Assembly (NCBI GenBank): GCA_027943335.1 | Contig: BSBK01006346.1 | Location: 248,001-312,000 of the forward strand | DNA from: Chamaecyparis obtusa | Lineage: Eukaryota > Streptophyta > Pinopsida > Cupressales > Cupressaceae | Direction: 5' to 3' | DNA: 64,000 bases | In this document: piece by piece, positions 35,330-46,912 of the stretch | How the letters are laid out: every line of letters starts with the position of its first letter | Position numbering within the stretch: the first letter of the stretch is position 1 | Made by a program: the position numbers and the translations under genes | The notes under the pieces: model-generated | The model's database searches: none | What the model was told of the DNA's origin: nothing | What the model saw: the letters and a program-made list of their open reading frames with translations, nothing else

Positions 35330-36509
35330 TGGATCAATACCTCAACATGATGGTTTCAAAGCAATAACAGCAAATGAGGCAACACATCTATCCTAAACAT
35401 GACTTTGGGACGTTCTAATTGGCTGATTCTATGAAAAATTGGACAAATACTATGCAAAGTTGCAGCAACATTTCATGTGAGACAGGATCTTATCTCACGC
35501 AAAGGTTCATCACTAGGGGTGAATTCTCGTGCCACATCACCAGGAACCTCACGCGAGCTCGCAGAGGAGTCTGATGCAAAGATGCCCTAACCTGCATGAG
35601 GAAACCATTTTCTTGCGTGAGGGGCGACTAAGGCCGGCATGAGGAAATGGTTTCCTCACACAAAGATTGAAGAACTAAGCCCTAAACATGCTAAAATCTA
35701 ACCTAAATGACCTAATAAAGTGTTAAAAATTGAAATACATAATGGTTTATCAACTACTTACAGGTGTGTCATACTCTAGTGGCCGATCATGTCATCGGGA
35801 GTGCTCAAAATGATGTGTATGCACTAGCACACCTTCCATCTCTCTCTTAGAGTTCTTAATTTGCTAGAAGACAAAGTGAATAATGAATTGAAAATGACCC
35901 CTCCGAGCCTTATATAGCTTTTGACCTAATTTTCAAAAATATTCAATTTTGCGTGAAATATTCACCCTTGGCTAAATTGACTACTCTGAATCCATTTTCG
36001 GGATCGAAATTGAAATTTGACACTCCTAGATAGCTTGAAATTGCATTTTAAAATTTTGAGACCTTCAGGATCTGATGCTTGTGTAGTCAACCTTCTAGTG
36101 TTGTTTTCTTGCCATAATCTTATCTCATCATCATTTTCTTGAGATCTTCAATGTTTTCATCAAAAGTCAACTCTAGTCAAATCTAGTCAAAATTGGTCAT
36201 CAAGACCTCCAAATTGCTCCAAATCACTTATGCATCCCCTTGATGCTTCCTTAATTTGTTATGAGCTCCTCTGGATCTTCAATCTTATCTCTATCTACAA
36301 TCTATTACTATCAATCATCTTTTTGATGTGTCATCTTTCAATTTCGCTCCAAAGGGGGCAGGATGATTGCATCATTGAATCTTGTCGAATCAATTCTTGA
36401 ATTAGTCTGATCTAAATCAAAAGACCTCATCACTTGGGGAATCTCTTCACTAGGGGCATCTTTGGGCCTCGCATCTTGTCATCTTGTCATCTGTCTTTTA
36501 GGTATCTAA
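35330..36509 (+). other. G1 3' region between the antisense gene promoter side and the motif array
   Basis: Non-coding. 35455-35680 has repeated GCGTGAGG/CTCATGTGAG-type words like those in the G1 leader. As the upstream side of the antisense gene it may hold that gene's promoter; I see no clear TATA box. Confidence 0.5.
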
Positions 36510-36925
36510 GCAATCTAACTCAAGTCCTCGAGGATGAAGCTTCGTTCTAGAGATGGTTCTCAAAATCTCATTAAGTACTAGGGCAATCTAACCCTAATTC
36601 CTAAAAGTCAAGCTTCATTTTGGAGATGGCTCTCGAAATCTCTTTTTGACCGTTATCGAGGCGATCTAACCTAGGTCTCAGAGGACTAAGCTTCATACTG
36701 GGGCAATCTAACCCTAGTTCTGGGGATAGTCCTAAATCTACATCAATTATCATCTAATCAATGGGTATTGGGGCAATCTAACCTTGATTCTAGTTTTCTC
36801 TCAAGTGGTAATCCAACCATTGTCTTTGCAATCTAACTTAGACTTTGAAAAATCATGCTTCATTCTGAAGTTGGTTCTACATCTCGATCTAATCAGTGTC
36901 TTGGCAATCTAACCTTGACTTCTAA
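36505..36925 (+). repeat. Seven copies of GGGCAATCTAACCYTRATTC, irregular spacing
   Basis: Cores GCAATCTAAC stand at 36510, 36583, 36661 (GCGATC), 36703, 36773, 36828 and 36904, with spacings 42-78. Between several lies AAGCTTCATTCTGGAGATGGTYCT. It is a decayed tandem array just upstream of the PPT. Confidence 0.85.
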
Positions 36926-37016
36926 GGGTTAAGCTCTATTCTGGAGATAATCCTGAAACATCATCATCTATCACATCATACTATTCTTTGAATCAACGCA
37001 TTGCTCGCACATCAAT

Positions 37017-37032
37017 TCAAAGAGGGGCAAAA
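37017..37032 (+). other. G1 polypurine tract
   Basis: TCAAAGAGGGGCAAAA directly precedes the 3' LTR. It primes plus-strand synthesis. It is almost identical to the G0a PPT. Confidence 0.88.
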
Positions 37033-38037
37033 TGTAATACCTTAAAATTGGCACCTTACAATTCTAATCAATTTTGGTGCATTTCTTGAATTTCTACATC
37101 ATTAAAGTCCTATTTTACTAGGAAATTTGCTCTCTCCTACCTGACTTTATTTGACTTAGTGTCAAAATGCAAAAACCCTAATTCGCATAAATCTTACACT
37201 ATAATTAATTCCTAAGTATTTGACTTTATTGGCTAAATAATAACTATGATTATTTAATTTAATTCTAAAGTCCTAGTGCTTTAAATTAAATTAAACCCAC
37301 CCCCTTTAGCTAATACACATAAAAGGAATTAATATTATTTGGTTATTTGAATGGATTATCTCTCATTTGAATTTAATAATTCAAATAATTCAAAAAGCCA
37401 CCCATGTGGCAATAATTCATTTTCTTAATTAAATAATCCCTTCATTTTGTCTCATCTTCCTCCATGGAGATGAAGAGTCAGTCGTTTCTTTTCAAGAAAC
37501 TCTTCATCCTTCTCCCAAGCTCTTCTATATTATGAACCTTCTCTTCTTCATTTTAAGGAGGCAATTTTTAGAGTATAAAAAATATAGTCAATTTGTGTCT
37601 CAATTTTCATGCTTTTAATCTTCTATTGCACAATTAGATTAATCTCCATTGCTAGTGTAATTGCATTCTCATATTAAATTAGTTTTCTTATTTGTTATTA
37701 GCTTAGTTCTCATGTTTATTTCAAGCTCTTTAGATTAGGAATCTGCATTCTCACTTTCCTTTCAACTTCTTAGCTTAGTTTGCATAATCATTCTTAGCTT
37801 AATTGTAATCCATTTTCTTTCTATTTCTCTTAAAATCCTTCATCTTAGTTTGGTCTAATGGTTTTTGGCTCTCCAATATAAGAGTAATTTAAACACCCCA
37901 ACTAATTAGGAGGTAACAGGTTGAATTGATCGATATTGTGAAACGAGTAATTCATACTCAACTTCATAATTCAATGATTGAGCAATGACTATGTTGTGTA
38001 TATGGTTGGATTAGAGGTCCACATTTAGCTATAAATA
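37033..38037 (+). repeat. G1 3' LTR
   Basis: 1005 bp, TGTAATACC...TATAAATA; the terminal CA has become TA. CTACT follows at 38038-38042. Confidence 0.93.
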
Positions 38038-38042
38038 CTACT

Positions 38043-38683
38043 ACTTGCTAGCATTCTCTATTTCAATTATATTTTTAAGGTTGATTCCAAACTGGGGTTT
38101 GACTAAGGCAAACCCCTCATCCAAACAACAAAACCATTTTTCTTGCATGTACAGGTACAGGACAGCAAATTGCAGTTCAGATTTGGATACCCTTTCCATT
38201 GGAGCTATTTTGGGTCAAGTTCAACCTTCAGTGGGGGGTAAGATTGTGCCCCGGGGTAAGATTGTGCTCTAATTCTAAGGTCAAGGTTGACCTAACTCTA
38301 AAAGACATAAGTTTTATGGGTTTTCTCTATCTCTGCATTTCCAAGCTGGAGCAGGTTACAGAATCTCTCGAAACTGAACACAAACATCAGAATATAGTGA
38401 TTTTCACATCAGCCTCTTTTCAAGATAAGTATTCTTGTTTTATTAAGTTTTTATGTCCATATAATTTTTCATCATATTTTACACTTTGCTATCACATACT
38501 CTTCACATACTTCCACCCCCACACACAAAAACACCCACATATAAAAATATATCCAAAAGATATAGTGTTATATCTTACAACGAATAAGTTTCTTTAACCA
38601 CAAGAAACCCAACTACCCAAATCCTTCTTACTTATATGAATCTCTCAAAATAATAATGAATTTAATCTGATTCATGAAAATAT
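38043..38683 (+). other. Continuation of the G0b LTR and flank after G1
   Basis: This follows the right CTACT. GGTCAAGGTTGACC near 38278 repeats a word of the left LTR part, supporting continuity. There is no ORF of interest. It is cut by C3 at 38684. Confidence 0.5.
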
Positions 38684-39797
38684 TATTGGCAAGTTGACTA
38701 TAATAGTGTATGACTAAGATTAGTATTGTCATTATGGAAACAAAGTCATATGGAGTTTTGGTGTCAGCACACTTGGTCATAAGATCAGAATTTGGTGAAG
38801 TATGGAAGATAGGACAGTCAGTGAAGTACCTGATGAACAGAGCATTAGTGCACATGTGTATGACTGAGTTTTGGTATGTGCCCTTGAAGATAATATTTTG
38901 AGTATGTAATCATGCTAAGTCTAAGAATGCATGATCATATGAGTAGTATGAAGAAGTTACAGCAAGTTGAAGTGACACAGTTAGTGAGCAGAAGAACAGA
39001 ACAAAGCATGCAATTGACATATAATATTTTGATTAGCGGTTATTATTTTGTTTTGTAAAGGATGCATGCCTATTGTATTTATGTTGTAGACTTGTTAATA
39101 TCATTGTATGTAAACACACTTGAGCCGATTCATTTGGAAACATTGTATGTAATATGTTACAGGGTGACTTAGTAAATAGTTTTGGTTGCACCTATATATG
39201 ACATGTGCTTTTGTATTTGAGGATGAGGTTGTGAGAAAAGATGAAATAGCAAAAGAAGTATGTGAAGAGCAATAAGAATGATATAGAGCTTTATAAGAGA
39301 TTAAAGCATCAGTGCACAAAAGGAACTGATCAGACAAGTAGTGTCATAGCAGCAGTTCACCATTGCAAATATAGTGTGTATCTGATATCCAGGAGGTTGT
39401 AGCCTTCCTTATTAAGCAGTGAGCTCTTGGACAGTGAGTCCTCACCCCTGATAGGGTTTGTTACTTCAAGACTCCTAACATGGTCTAACCCTTGACAAGG
39501 TAATTGTACTAATGCATTGTAATAACTACTCCTAACAGGGCAAAGGAACATTAACAGGTTCATAATACACAAGTACAATTATTAGTGGGTATTAATTCCC
39601 ATCGGGGGTTTTCCTTTAGCCAAGGTTTCTTTGTAATCATATCTAGTGTTATGTGTTATGGTTGTTTACTTTACATGCTTTAATATTTAGTTCAACAATT
39701 AAGTTATTGAGTTAAGTTTCAAGTATCAGAAATTAATATTGTAGAACACTGATTCAACCCCCCCCCCCCCCCCCCCTCAGTGTTCCCATTCCTAATA
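38684..39797 (+). repeat. C3 5' LTR
   Basis: It begins TATTGGCAAG (TGTTGGAAAG in the 3' copy) and ends CCTAATA (CCTAACA in the 3' copy), so both termini carry transitions. A TATA box CTATATATG lies at about 39192. A run of 19 C stands at 39758-39776, where the 3' copy has eight or fewer. Confidence 0.9.
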
Positions 39798-39799
39798 AT

Positions 39800-39812
39800 T
39801 GGTATTAGAGCT
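39800..39812 (+). other. C3 primer-binding site (initiator Met tRNA)
   Basis: TGGTATTAGAGCT lies two bases after the LTR. One C-to-T change separates it from the canonical site. Confidence 0.88.
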
Positions 39813-39851
39813 TTGGTCCTCTGAAGATAAGTTTAACCATTTGAGGAGATC

Positions 39852-40983
39852 ATGGATACAAGAGAATTGAAACATCTAAAGAAGAATCTTGAAGCATCTC
39901 TTGAAGACCTTGACAAATCTGAAAAGGAAATAGAAGAACTACAATTAAAGGTTAGTGGTGCACAAGTATTCATCAAGAAACTGAGAAAAGACTTGAAGGA
40001 TTGTTCAAAAAAAAATTTGGAAAAAATGGTCAAAAAGAAGAATGAAGAAAACATGTCTCTGAAGGATCAGATTGAAGAGTTGGATGGAAAGTTAATCAAT
40101 AATCAAGAAGCCTATGATGAGCAGGTCAAAGAAAACAAACAGCTAGATGAAGAACTTATGCAAGAAAATATAAAAATCTTGGAGTTAGAAAACATCAAGA
40201 AAAAGATGGAATCTGAATTAACTGAAGCAAAGAATCATATTGACAAACTACACATAAGTAAGGATCTAATAGAGTCACAATTGTATGTTTGGAAATTAAA
40301 AGGAGATACCACTGGTATTGGATACAATGAAGCCCAAGTTCAGATTGATGCTATGCGAGAAAGAATCAAAGCTCTTGAAGAATCTACAAAATCCAAGAAG
40401 ACTAAAAATCAAACTAAAGATAAAGCAGAAATATCTAAAGATGAATGCAAGCCAGTAAACAAGACTTGTTATGCCTATAACAAGTATGGACACATAGCAA
40501 GAGATTGTAAAGAGGTAAGATCTTTCAATGGTTATTATTATTCATGCAATAAATTTGGTCATAGAGCTATGAATTGTAGATCAAATCAAAGAAGTCAGAC
40601 TCGACATAATAACAAAAATCATCCACAGTAAAAATAGTAGAAGTCCTCAGAACATTACATGTCATATATGCAATTATAATGGTCATACAGCTACACAGTG
40701 CAATATGGTAACTCACATCAATGTGCCAAGGAATATGAGGCCTCCAGTTATTTGTCACACTTGTAACAAGGCTGGACACATCTCAAATTTTTGTAGATCA
40801 CAAGCGCAAGAAAAAGAAAGACCTAATAAGTCTCAAGGATCAATTTTGGATGAATCTGGAGAAGTCAAGTTTGTGAAAGCTACAGAATATGTGAGCATGA
40901 TTTGGATAGAAGTAAAGAAGGATAATGTTGATGAATATGTATTGGATGCATTTGTAATGGACATACCCTCTACTTCTGGATGA
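39852..40983 (+). pseudogene. C3 gag-like protein: coiled coil plus four CCHC zinc knuckles
   Basis: ATG 39852 lies 40 nt after the primer site. Residues 1 to about 190 form a Lys/Glu-rich coiled coil starting M-D-T-R-E-L-K...K-N-L-E, matching the C2 start. Knuckle 1 has Tyr for the second Cys and knuckle 2 has Tyr for the first. A one-base insertion near 40630-40660 shifts the frame, after which knuckles 3 (C-H-I-C-N-Y-N-G-H) and 4 (C-H-T-C-N-K-A-G-H) are intact. The frame ends with TGA 40981-40983 soon after G-E-V-K-F-V-K, shared with C2. About 377 codons. The likely role is RNA binding and packaging; there is no recognisable capsid fold. Confidence 0.85.
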
Positions 40984-41399
40984 ATGACCCTCATGGTCAT
41001 AGGGGGAGATAGATTAGCTCTAGACCCTTGTGCAGTTGGTATACTCACCCTTAGAGTATGCACCTTTGGTTATAGTAGTTTGGATACTAGTTGATGTTGT
41101 ATGCAAGAGCACACAACTTGATTGTTAGCAAAAATGAAGATACAAATTCTCTGTTGCATTCTGTGTTATGGTGGAAAGCATTAATTGCATAAAGTTGATT
41201 TATTAACCATCAGAGATCTATTATCTGCACATTTGCATTCAAGTTCGATTCTTTGGTGAGCATAGGAGATCAAGCAATTAAGTTGAAGGATTACAGTTGA
41301 TTTCATCAACGAAAGGAGGTTAAGATTTTTACGAACCCCTTGTTCGGATGCAATGGTTTAGAAATCATTTGGAACCCTATTTGAGCGATTGATCAAGTA
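40984..41399 (+). other. C3 spacer between gag-like gene and ORF2
   Basis: 416 nt, non-coding. It begins ATGACCCTCATGGTCATAGG, where GACC...GGTC can pair as a short hairpin. Its position and length match the C2 spacer. Confidence 0.5.
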
Positions 41400-44300
41400 A
41401 TGGCCACTCTAGTTATGTTTGATGTTGCTGAAAGGAAGAGATATATTTTCAAGAAGCATCCCTTTAAGTCAGTCTTAGATGATTTGGAAGGGGCATTCTC
41501 TAGGACTCTAATGGGAGGTATGCACATAGAAGACATACGTGCATACATATACTACAAGAAGGAACCTATAGGATTGGATAGGATTAGGTCGCACTTAGAA
41601 ACAATGATGAAACCAAACATGACATTCCTGGATGAGCATTCCTAGATGAGTTTGCACACTTAGAAAACAACCCTATCATAGAGTATGCAACTGCATATGA
41701 GTCCTATGAATTTGAATGGATTAAAATATTTCTTAGTAGAATACATGATGACTTGTTTTGGATTGGAGAAGTCCTTGTTCAGATAACTACTAATCTCATT
41801 CATGAGATGATAGGACTACCTAAGATAGGCATCATTCTTCCTACTGGTAAGGATGTCAAAAAACTAGTTGACCAATCCTATAAGTCCCATAGTGATAAGC
41901 GCGGCATGACAATTGAGTCGATAGAGGAGAAGGACATAAAGCTAATGTCTATGATACTTGGTTATAAGTTCCAACATGCAAATAGAGTAAATAGTGTGTC
42001 CGCAGTCACTATTCTTGCAGCTATCAAAATAGTGAAGGAAAATGGAGAGTTCAACTTGTGTGAGATCTTGTGTGCACATTTGATGGATAACTTAAGGGCT
42101 ATTAAGCATGACAAGAGAAAGATATTCAGGTTTGGGTCACTTATCATCTATATGCACTTTCATATAGTCGGTAAAGTCTCTGATTTATACCTTGATAAGA
42201 GTTTACCTACAATACCACAAATTTCATTCAAGGCATCATCTAAGAGCACCTTGAAAGATTACATTGAATTAGAGATCACATTGAATTAGAGATCAAGACA
42301 TTCAGAATTAAGATGCAGAGAAGGTATAGGATACCTAAGATTATTGTGGAGAAGTATAACAATAGTATTTGTTTCATGGTGGAGACAGATATCACATGCA
42401 TGGAAGTTGTAGAGCCAAGAACTAAGTGGATTCATCCACTTGGTTATGAAGTGGAGGAAAACATTCTAGAAGCTTATGCACAAGTTCTCTTATCTATGCC
42501 AAAAGATCCTAATGAACCTAGATGGGGTACCTATGAGGAGAAAACAAGACAATCAGATTCAGTCTTGTATAGTGCAGCTACAAAGAGAAAAGCATCAAAG
42601 ATCACCTCTAACATACTAAAAATCCATGGTTTCACACAAGAAGACCTAGATAAGGCAAGGGAGGCCAAGATTGCAATGCAACTTGAGAATGCACCCCCTT
42701 GAGAAGTAAAAACTAAGAAGACTGATGATCCTAAGGAGAAAAAGAAAAACATAGAAGAAAACACTTTTGCACCCACACCTACTATTGATCTGGAGTCCAC
42801 ACCACCTCCTAAGCCTAGAAAGAAGCCTAAAAGGAAGAAGCAGATCACCGCAATCCATCCATCTTCAAGATCCACAAGAAGCCAAGGCATAAAATCTCAA
42901 GCACCTCCTGAGGTAGGATTCAGACTGAATCTTGAAGTGTTGAGGACTAGAGTAGTAGATGAAGGAAAAATTGATCAAATAGGAAAGTTTTATGATAAAT
43001 ATCATGAGATAGACAAATCAGAGATTCACTCTATGATCATAAAATACATGATTAAGTTCAAGAAGATAGTTCTGGAACTCAAGATAGTCATTCTAGATAA
43101 TTTTTGGAACATTCTAGATTCCATAAAAAGGCAAGCCATAGAAGAAGATTTCAGAATAAGGGAAAATACACTAGATGATAACCTCCTTGTGTGTTCAGTT
43201 GAAGAAAAAACATTATTGTTGGATTTGGTGAAGCCTCACCTAAGAACCAAGCTAAGAACCCTATAGATTATGAATAAGGACTATGAGCTAGTTGTAAAGG
43301 AGATTGAAAAGGTATTCTTGGATAGACACATGTATCCATCTTTTGCGCATGCAACCCAAGTTCCCTCTGAGCAAGAAAAAGTAGTTGAGATTCCTAATGC
43401 ACCAATGACAGGTCCATAGGAGTTTTCACCCATGACTAAAGCTAAGTATGACACTATAATGATTGATAATGTTGAAATATCAATGGTGGAAATAAACAAT
43501 GAACTGGACAAGTTTGAGGAAGCATTTGTAAGCACTGACGAAGTAGAGATTCTATGCACTAATGAATCTCCTAAGCAGCAAGAAGAAGTGCATATTGAAG
43601 ACATAACTAGACAAGAAGATGAAGAAGAAGATGAAGAGAAGGAAGATGAACTTGCAGAAAAACCCTTTGTTGAAATTCCAATAAAAGTAAAGACTGAGGT
43701 TATGGAATCAAGTCAAAGCTCACTCCTTACCCATAAGCCATAAGTTTCATTGTTGTCAAGTCTGACCCTTGACACAACAAGTTTAGACTCATGGGGAGAG
43801 GAAGACCTGATAAAAATAAGTGTGTTAGAAATGGAGAAAGAAAAGGAGAAACAAGTAATGAGGAATCCATTATTTGTTGAATCAGTAAGCATATTGAATA
43901 GTCTACTGCCTAAGGACAAGAAATTATCAAGTGTACATTTAGTGGATGATGTCAGCAACATCTTGACATCTTTCAAAGCAAACTTCTCAAGTCTTGAGGA
44001 ATCAACATCCAAGATTGCAGAAGAAAAATATCTTAAGATGAGGCTAAATGAATTGATAGGTAACTTTGCACTTGACATCAATTCTCTTAAGGTTGGTCAA
44101 CCATTTTTAAAGGAGATAGCAACAAAAGGAAGGACAATACTTGTTGATTGTATGAACAAAGACAAACTTACTGTAGACCTTTCTAAGAAGATTCAGGAAG
44201 TAGAATCTATGATGGAAGCAGTAAGGAAATCAATGGAAGATCCCTCCACATATATAAATATGTGTAAGAATATCTACCAAGGACAATTAGATAAAATTGA

Positions 44301-44574
44301 GAAGGAAGAGCAAGAAATGGCTAAGATAAGGGATAGGCAAGCACAGTTAAGGCATGCACTTGCACCCCCATTGGATGTGTTGAATCAGAATATCAAAGAG
44401 ATAGACACTACCATTGTAACATATGATCAAGGTCCTTGTATAGAATTGGAGAAGATGGAGAAGTTAACTTATGCTTTATGCACCCATCTCCAAATAGTAG
44501 ATTCACTCAAGGCATTTTGGCAGCAAGAGATCCAAAACCTTAAGATTGCATACCCAGATGTACTCACAGTGTAA
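41400..44574 (+). pseudogene. C3 ORF2: conserved retrotransposon protein of unknown function (about 1047 aa)
   Basis: ATG 41400 to TAA/TAG at 44572-44574. Two frame changes are both caused by short tandem duplications: 14 bp at 41623-41650 and 17 bp at 42261-42294. Four stops follow (42700, 43264, 43417 and 43741). Discounting the duplications the length is exactly 1048 codons. N-terminal third: H-I-E-D-I-R-A-Y-I, L-S-R-I-H-D-D-L-F-W, T-T-N-L-I-H-E-M-I-G-L-P, R-F-G-S-L-I-I-Y-M-H-F-H. Middle: V-E-P-R-T-K-W-I-H-P-L-G-Y-E, then Lys/Glu/Pro linkers and H-L-R-T-K-L-R-T. The last 270 residues are a long coiled coil ending Y-A-L-C-T-H-L-Q-I-V-D-S-L-K-A-F-W. All blocks are colinear with C2. The N-terminal hydrophobic pattern faintly recalls the putative plant transposon protein domain of Athila-type ORFs (weak inference). 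Confidence 0.82.
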
Positions 44575-44615
44575 GTATTTGAAATTTCATTTTTGAGCAC
44601 CTTTGTCATTAATGT

Positions 44616-44803
44616 CAAAGGGGGAGTAGAGTAATATGGAGTAGTAGAAGGATAGAGTAATATGGAGTAGTATAAGGGAGATATAAGATAGAGTATATGA
44701 TGTACAGAAAAAGATAAGGATATATGTTAGAAAGTTTTTGTAAAGATGTAGTTTAGAAACTTCGCCATATTCCTTTGTTTCCATTAATGACAAAGGGGGA
44801 GAT
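44616..44803 (+). other. Two PPT copies of C3
   Basis: ATGTCAAAGGGGGAG at about 44613-44627 and ATGACAAAGGGGGAGAT ending at 44803, directly before the LTR. Both follow the phrase CATTAATG, as in C1 and C4. Confidence 0.85.
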
Positions 44804-45913
44804 TGTTGGAAAGTTGACTATACTAGTGTATATGACTAATATTAGTGTTTTCATTGTGGAAAAAAAGTCATATGGAGTTTTGGTGTCAGCGCACTTACTC
44901 ATAAGATCAAAATTTGGCTAAGTATGGAAGACAGGACAGTCAGTGAAGTACTTGATGAACAAAGCATCAGTGCATGTGCATATGACTGAGTTTTGGTATG
45001 TGCCCTTGAAGATAATCTTTTGAGTATGTAAACATGCTAGGTCTAAGAATGCATGATCAGATGAGTTAGTATGAAGAAGTTACAATGAGTTGAAGTGACA
45101 CAGTTAGTGAGCAGCACAACAGAACAGAGCATGTAGCCGACAGACAGTATTTTGATTAGCGTTTATTATTTTGTTTTGTAAAGGATATGCGCCTATTATA
45201 TTTATGTTGTAGACTTGTTAATATCATTTTATGTAAACACACTTGAGCCAATTCATTTGGAAGCGTTGTATGTAATAGTTATAGGCCGACTTAGTAAATA
45301 GTTTTGGTTGCACCTATATATAAGACATGCGCTTTTGTATTTGTGGATGAGGTTGTGAGAGAAGATGAAATAGTAGAAGAATAAGTATACAAAGAGCAGT
45401 AAGAATGTTATAGAGCTTTATAAGAGGTTAAAGCATCAGCGCATAAAAGGAACTAATCAAACAAGTAGTGTCATAGCAGCAGTTCACCATTGCAGATATA
45501 GTGTGTATCTGATATCCAGGAGGTTGTAGCCTTCCTTATTGAGAAGTGAGCTATTAGACAGTGAGTCCTCACCCCTAACTAGGTTTGTTACTTCAAGACT
45601 CCTAACATGGTCCAACCCTTGACAAGGTCATTGTACTAATGCATTTTAATGACTGCTCCTAATAGGGCAAAGGAACATTAACAGGTTCATAATACACAAG
45701 TACAATTATTAGTGGGTATTAATTCCCACAGGGGTTTTTCCTTTGGCCAAGGTTTCTTCGTAATCATATCTGGTGTTATATGTTATGGTTGTTTACTTTA
45801 CATGCTTTAATATTTAGTTTAGCAATTAAGTTATTGAGTTAAGTTTCAAGTATCATAAATTAATATTGTAGAACACCGATTCACCCCCCCTCTCATTGTT
45901 CCCATTCCTAACA
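44804..45913 (+). repeat. C3 3' LTR
   Basis: TGTTGGAAAG...CCTAACA, 1110 bp, with a TATA box CTATATATAAG near 45312 and the C-tract end GATTCACCCCCCCTCTC. Confidence 0.92.
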
Positions 45914-46907
45914 AAGACAATGTAAAATGACATAGGTAGTTCCAACTTTCTTTGCTTCTTTCATTCTCCATTTTCTCTTGATTTAACTAACTTATTACTA
46001 TTGTGATTGATCTATAAAGCCAGCGGGAACCATTGTACATTAGGATTGCTAAAAAGAAAGGGTACTTCTACCTAGCAGTAGAAGGAAAAAAATGTTTAAC
46101 AAAAATCTCTGTCAAGAAACTAATACATAAACAAATGCAAAAGGTAGAATACAACTATGTATAGACAAGAGAGAATATTATGCTTTCCTTTTTACAAAGT
46201 AAGAACATCAATGTTAAATTGGTTTTGCTTTAGTGTCCTTTAAAACTCTAGAGAGTTGTCCTGCTCTATCAGAGTTGTGTGGAGTAAAGCTTGGTGGAAT
46301 AATAAAGCATTTCCAACCAGAATTGAGGGGTGAATAATTCACTAAACTAAGTCTAATCTATTCCCATTGTCATCTTTTAGAATCCCATAACCTAACTAGT
46401 TATCCTTCATTCATTCTTTCTAAGAATGTGCCTTACAAATCCCTTTATAGAATAAAATCAGTTATGATATGCAGCAAGCTGAAGTTAAGATATCTGTGCA
46501 CATCTTGCTACTGAGATAGAGTTATTAGAAATTTAATTACAGGATGTCAAATGCCATATCTCACAAACTAAAAATATTCCAACCTCCAATGCTCCAGCTT
46601 TTATGACAACCAACAAAAATAGTCCACCAACTTTTACTTGCTATAGACAGAATGGAACCGTTTCTTACATTTTTAAATAACTAGTGGCAATTCGAGATTC
46701 TCTCACCATTTTTGTAGGTATTGCCATGCCAGCTTTTTCAGTCACTTTTCAGCATTCCATAGCTAGTTGTTTCATCTTAGGGTTCTTGTACAACTATATA
46801 TTCATGGAAATGAAATACCCTGCATCACATATCAATGAACTTGATTAAGGATGATGCATAGGAGCCTAATGGTACTTCAGGAAGTGATGAGTGCCTACAA
46901 TCTTATG
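45914..46907. other. Anonymous sequence between C3 and C4
   Basis: No ORF, repeat or element end that I can support. It continues on the far side of C4 at 54569. Confidence 0.6.
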
Positions 46908-46912
46908 CCTTC

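Larger units (their letters stand above)
16983..38037 (+). mobile_element. G1: 21-kb Tat-type Ty3/Gypsy retrotransposon with antisense gene
   Basis: The 1004/1005-bp LTRs, CTACT duplications, primer site and PPT define a full element of 21,055 bp. The order is LTR, 1.8-kb leader, gag, retropepsin, G-patch-like segment, RT, RNase H, second (archaeal-type) RNase H, integrase, 9.2-kb 3' region, LTR. RT before integrase defines Ty3/Gypsy. The double RNase H is known for the Tat lineage (which includes Ogre), whose members are unusually long. The 3' region carries tandem repeats and an antisense plant-mobile-domain gene. By eye the LTRs differ by roughly 3 percent. One frameshift and many stops make it inactive. 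Confidence 0.92.
38684..45913 (+). mobile_element. C3: second Copia-like LTR element without pol, sister of C2
   Basis: LTRs of 1114 and 1110 bp flank a primer site, gag-like gene, 0.42-kb spacer, ORF2, and two PPTs. Total 7230 bp against 7251 bp for C2. Gene order, spacer length and both proteins match C2, but the LTR sequences differ, so these are separate subfamilies. No target duplication is evident (AATAT left, AAGAC right), which suggests decay or recombination between elements. No pol domain is present. Confidence 0.9.

Noticed and set aside
36505..36925. CTAACCCTA words resembling plant telomere repeat (CCCTAAA)n
   Set aside because: Single words embedded in a longer unrelated motif, not tandem heptamers.
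38684..45913. A five-base target duplication for C3
   Set aside because: AATAT and AAGAC share only three positions, so I do not claim it.
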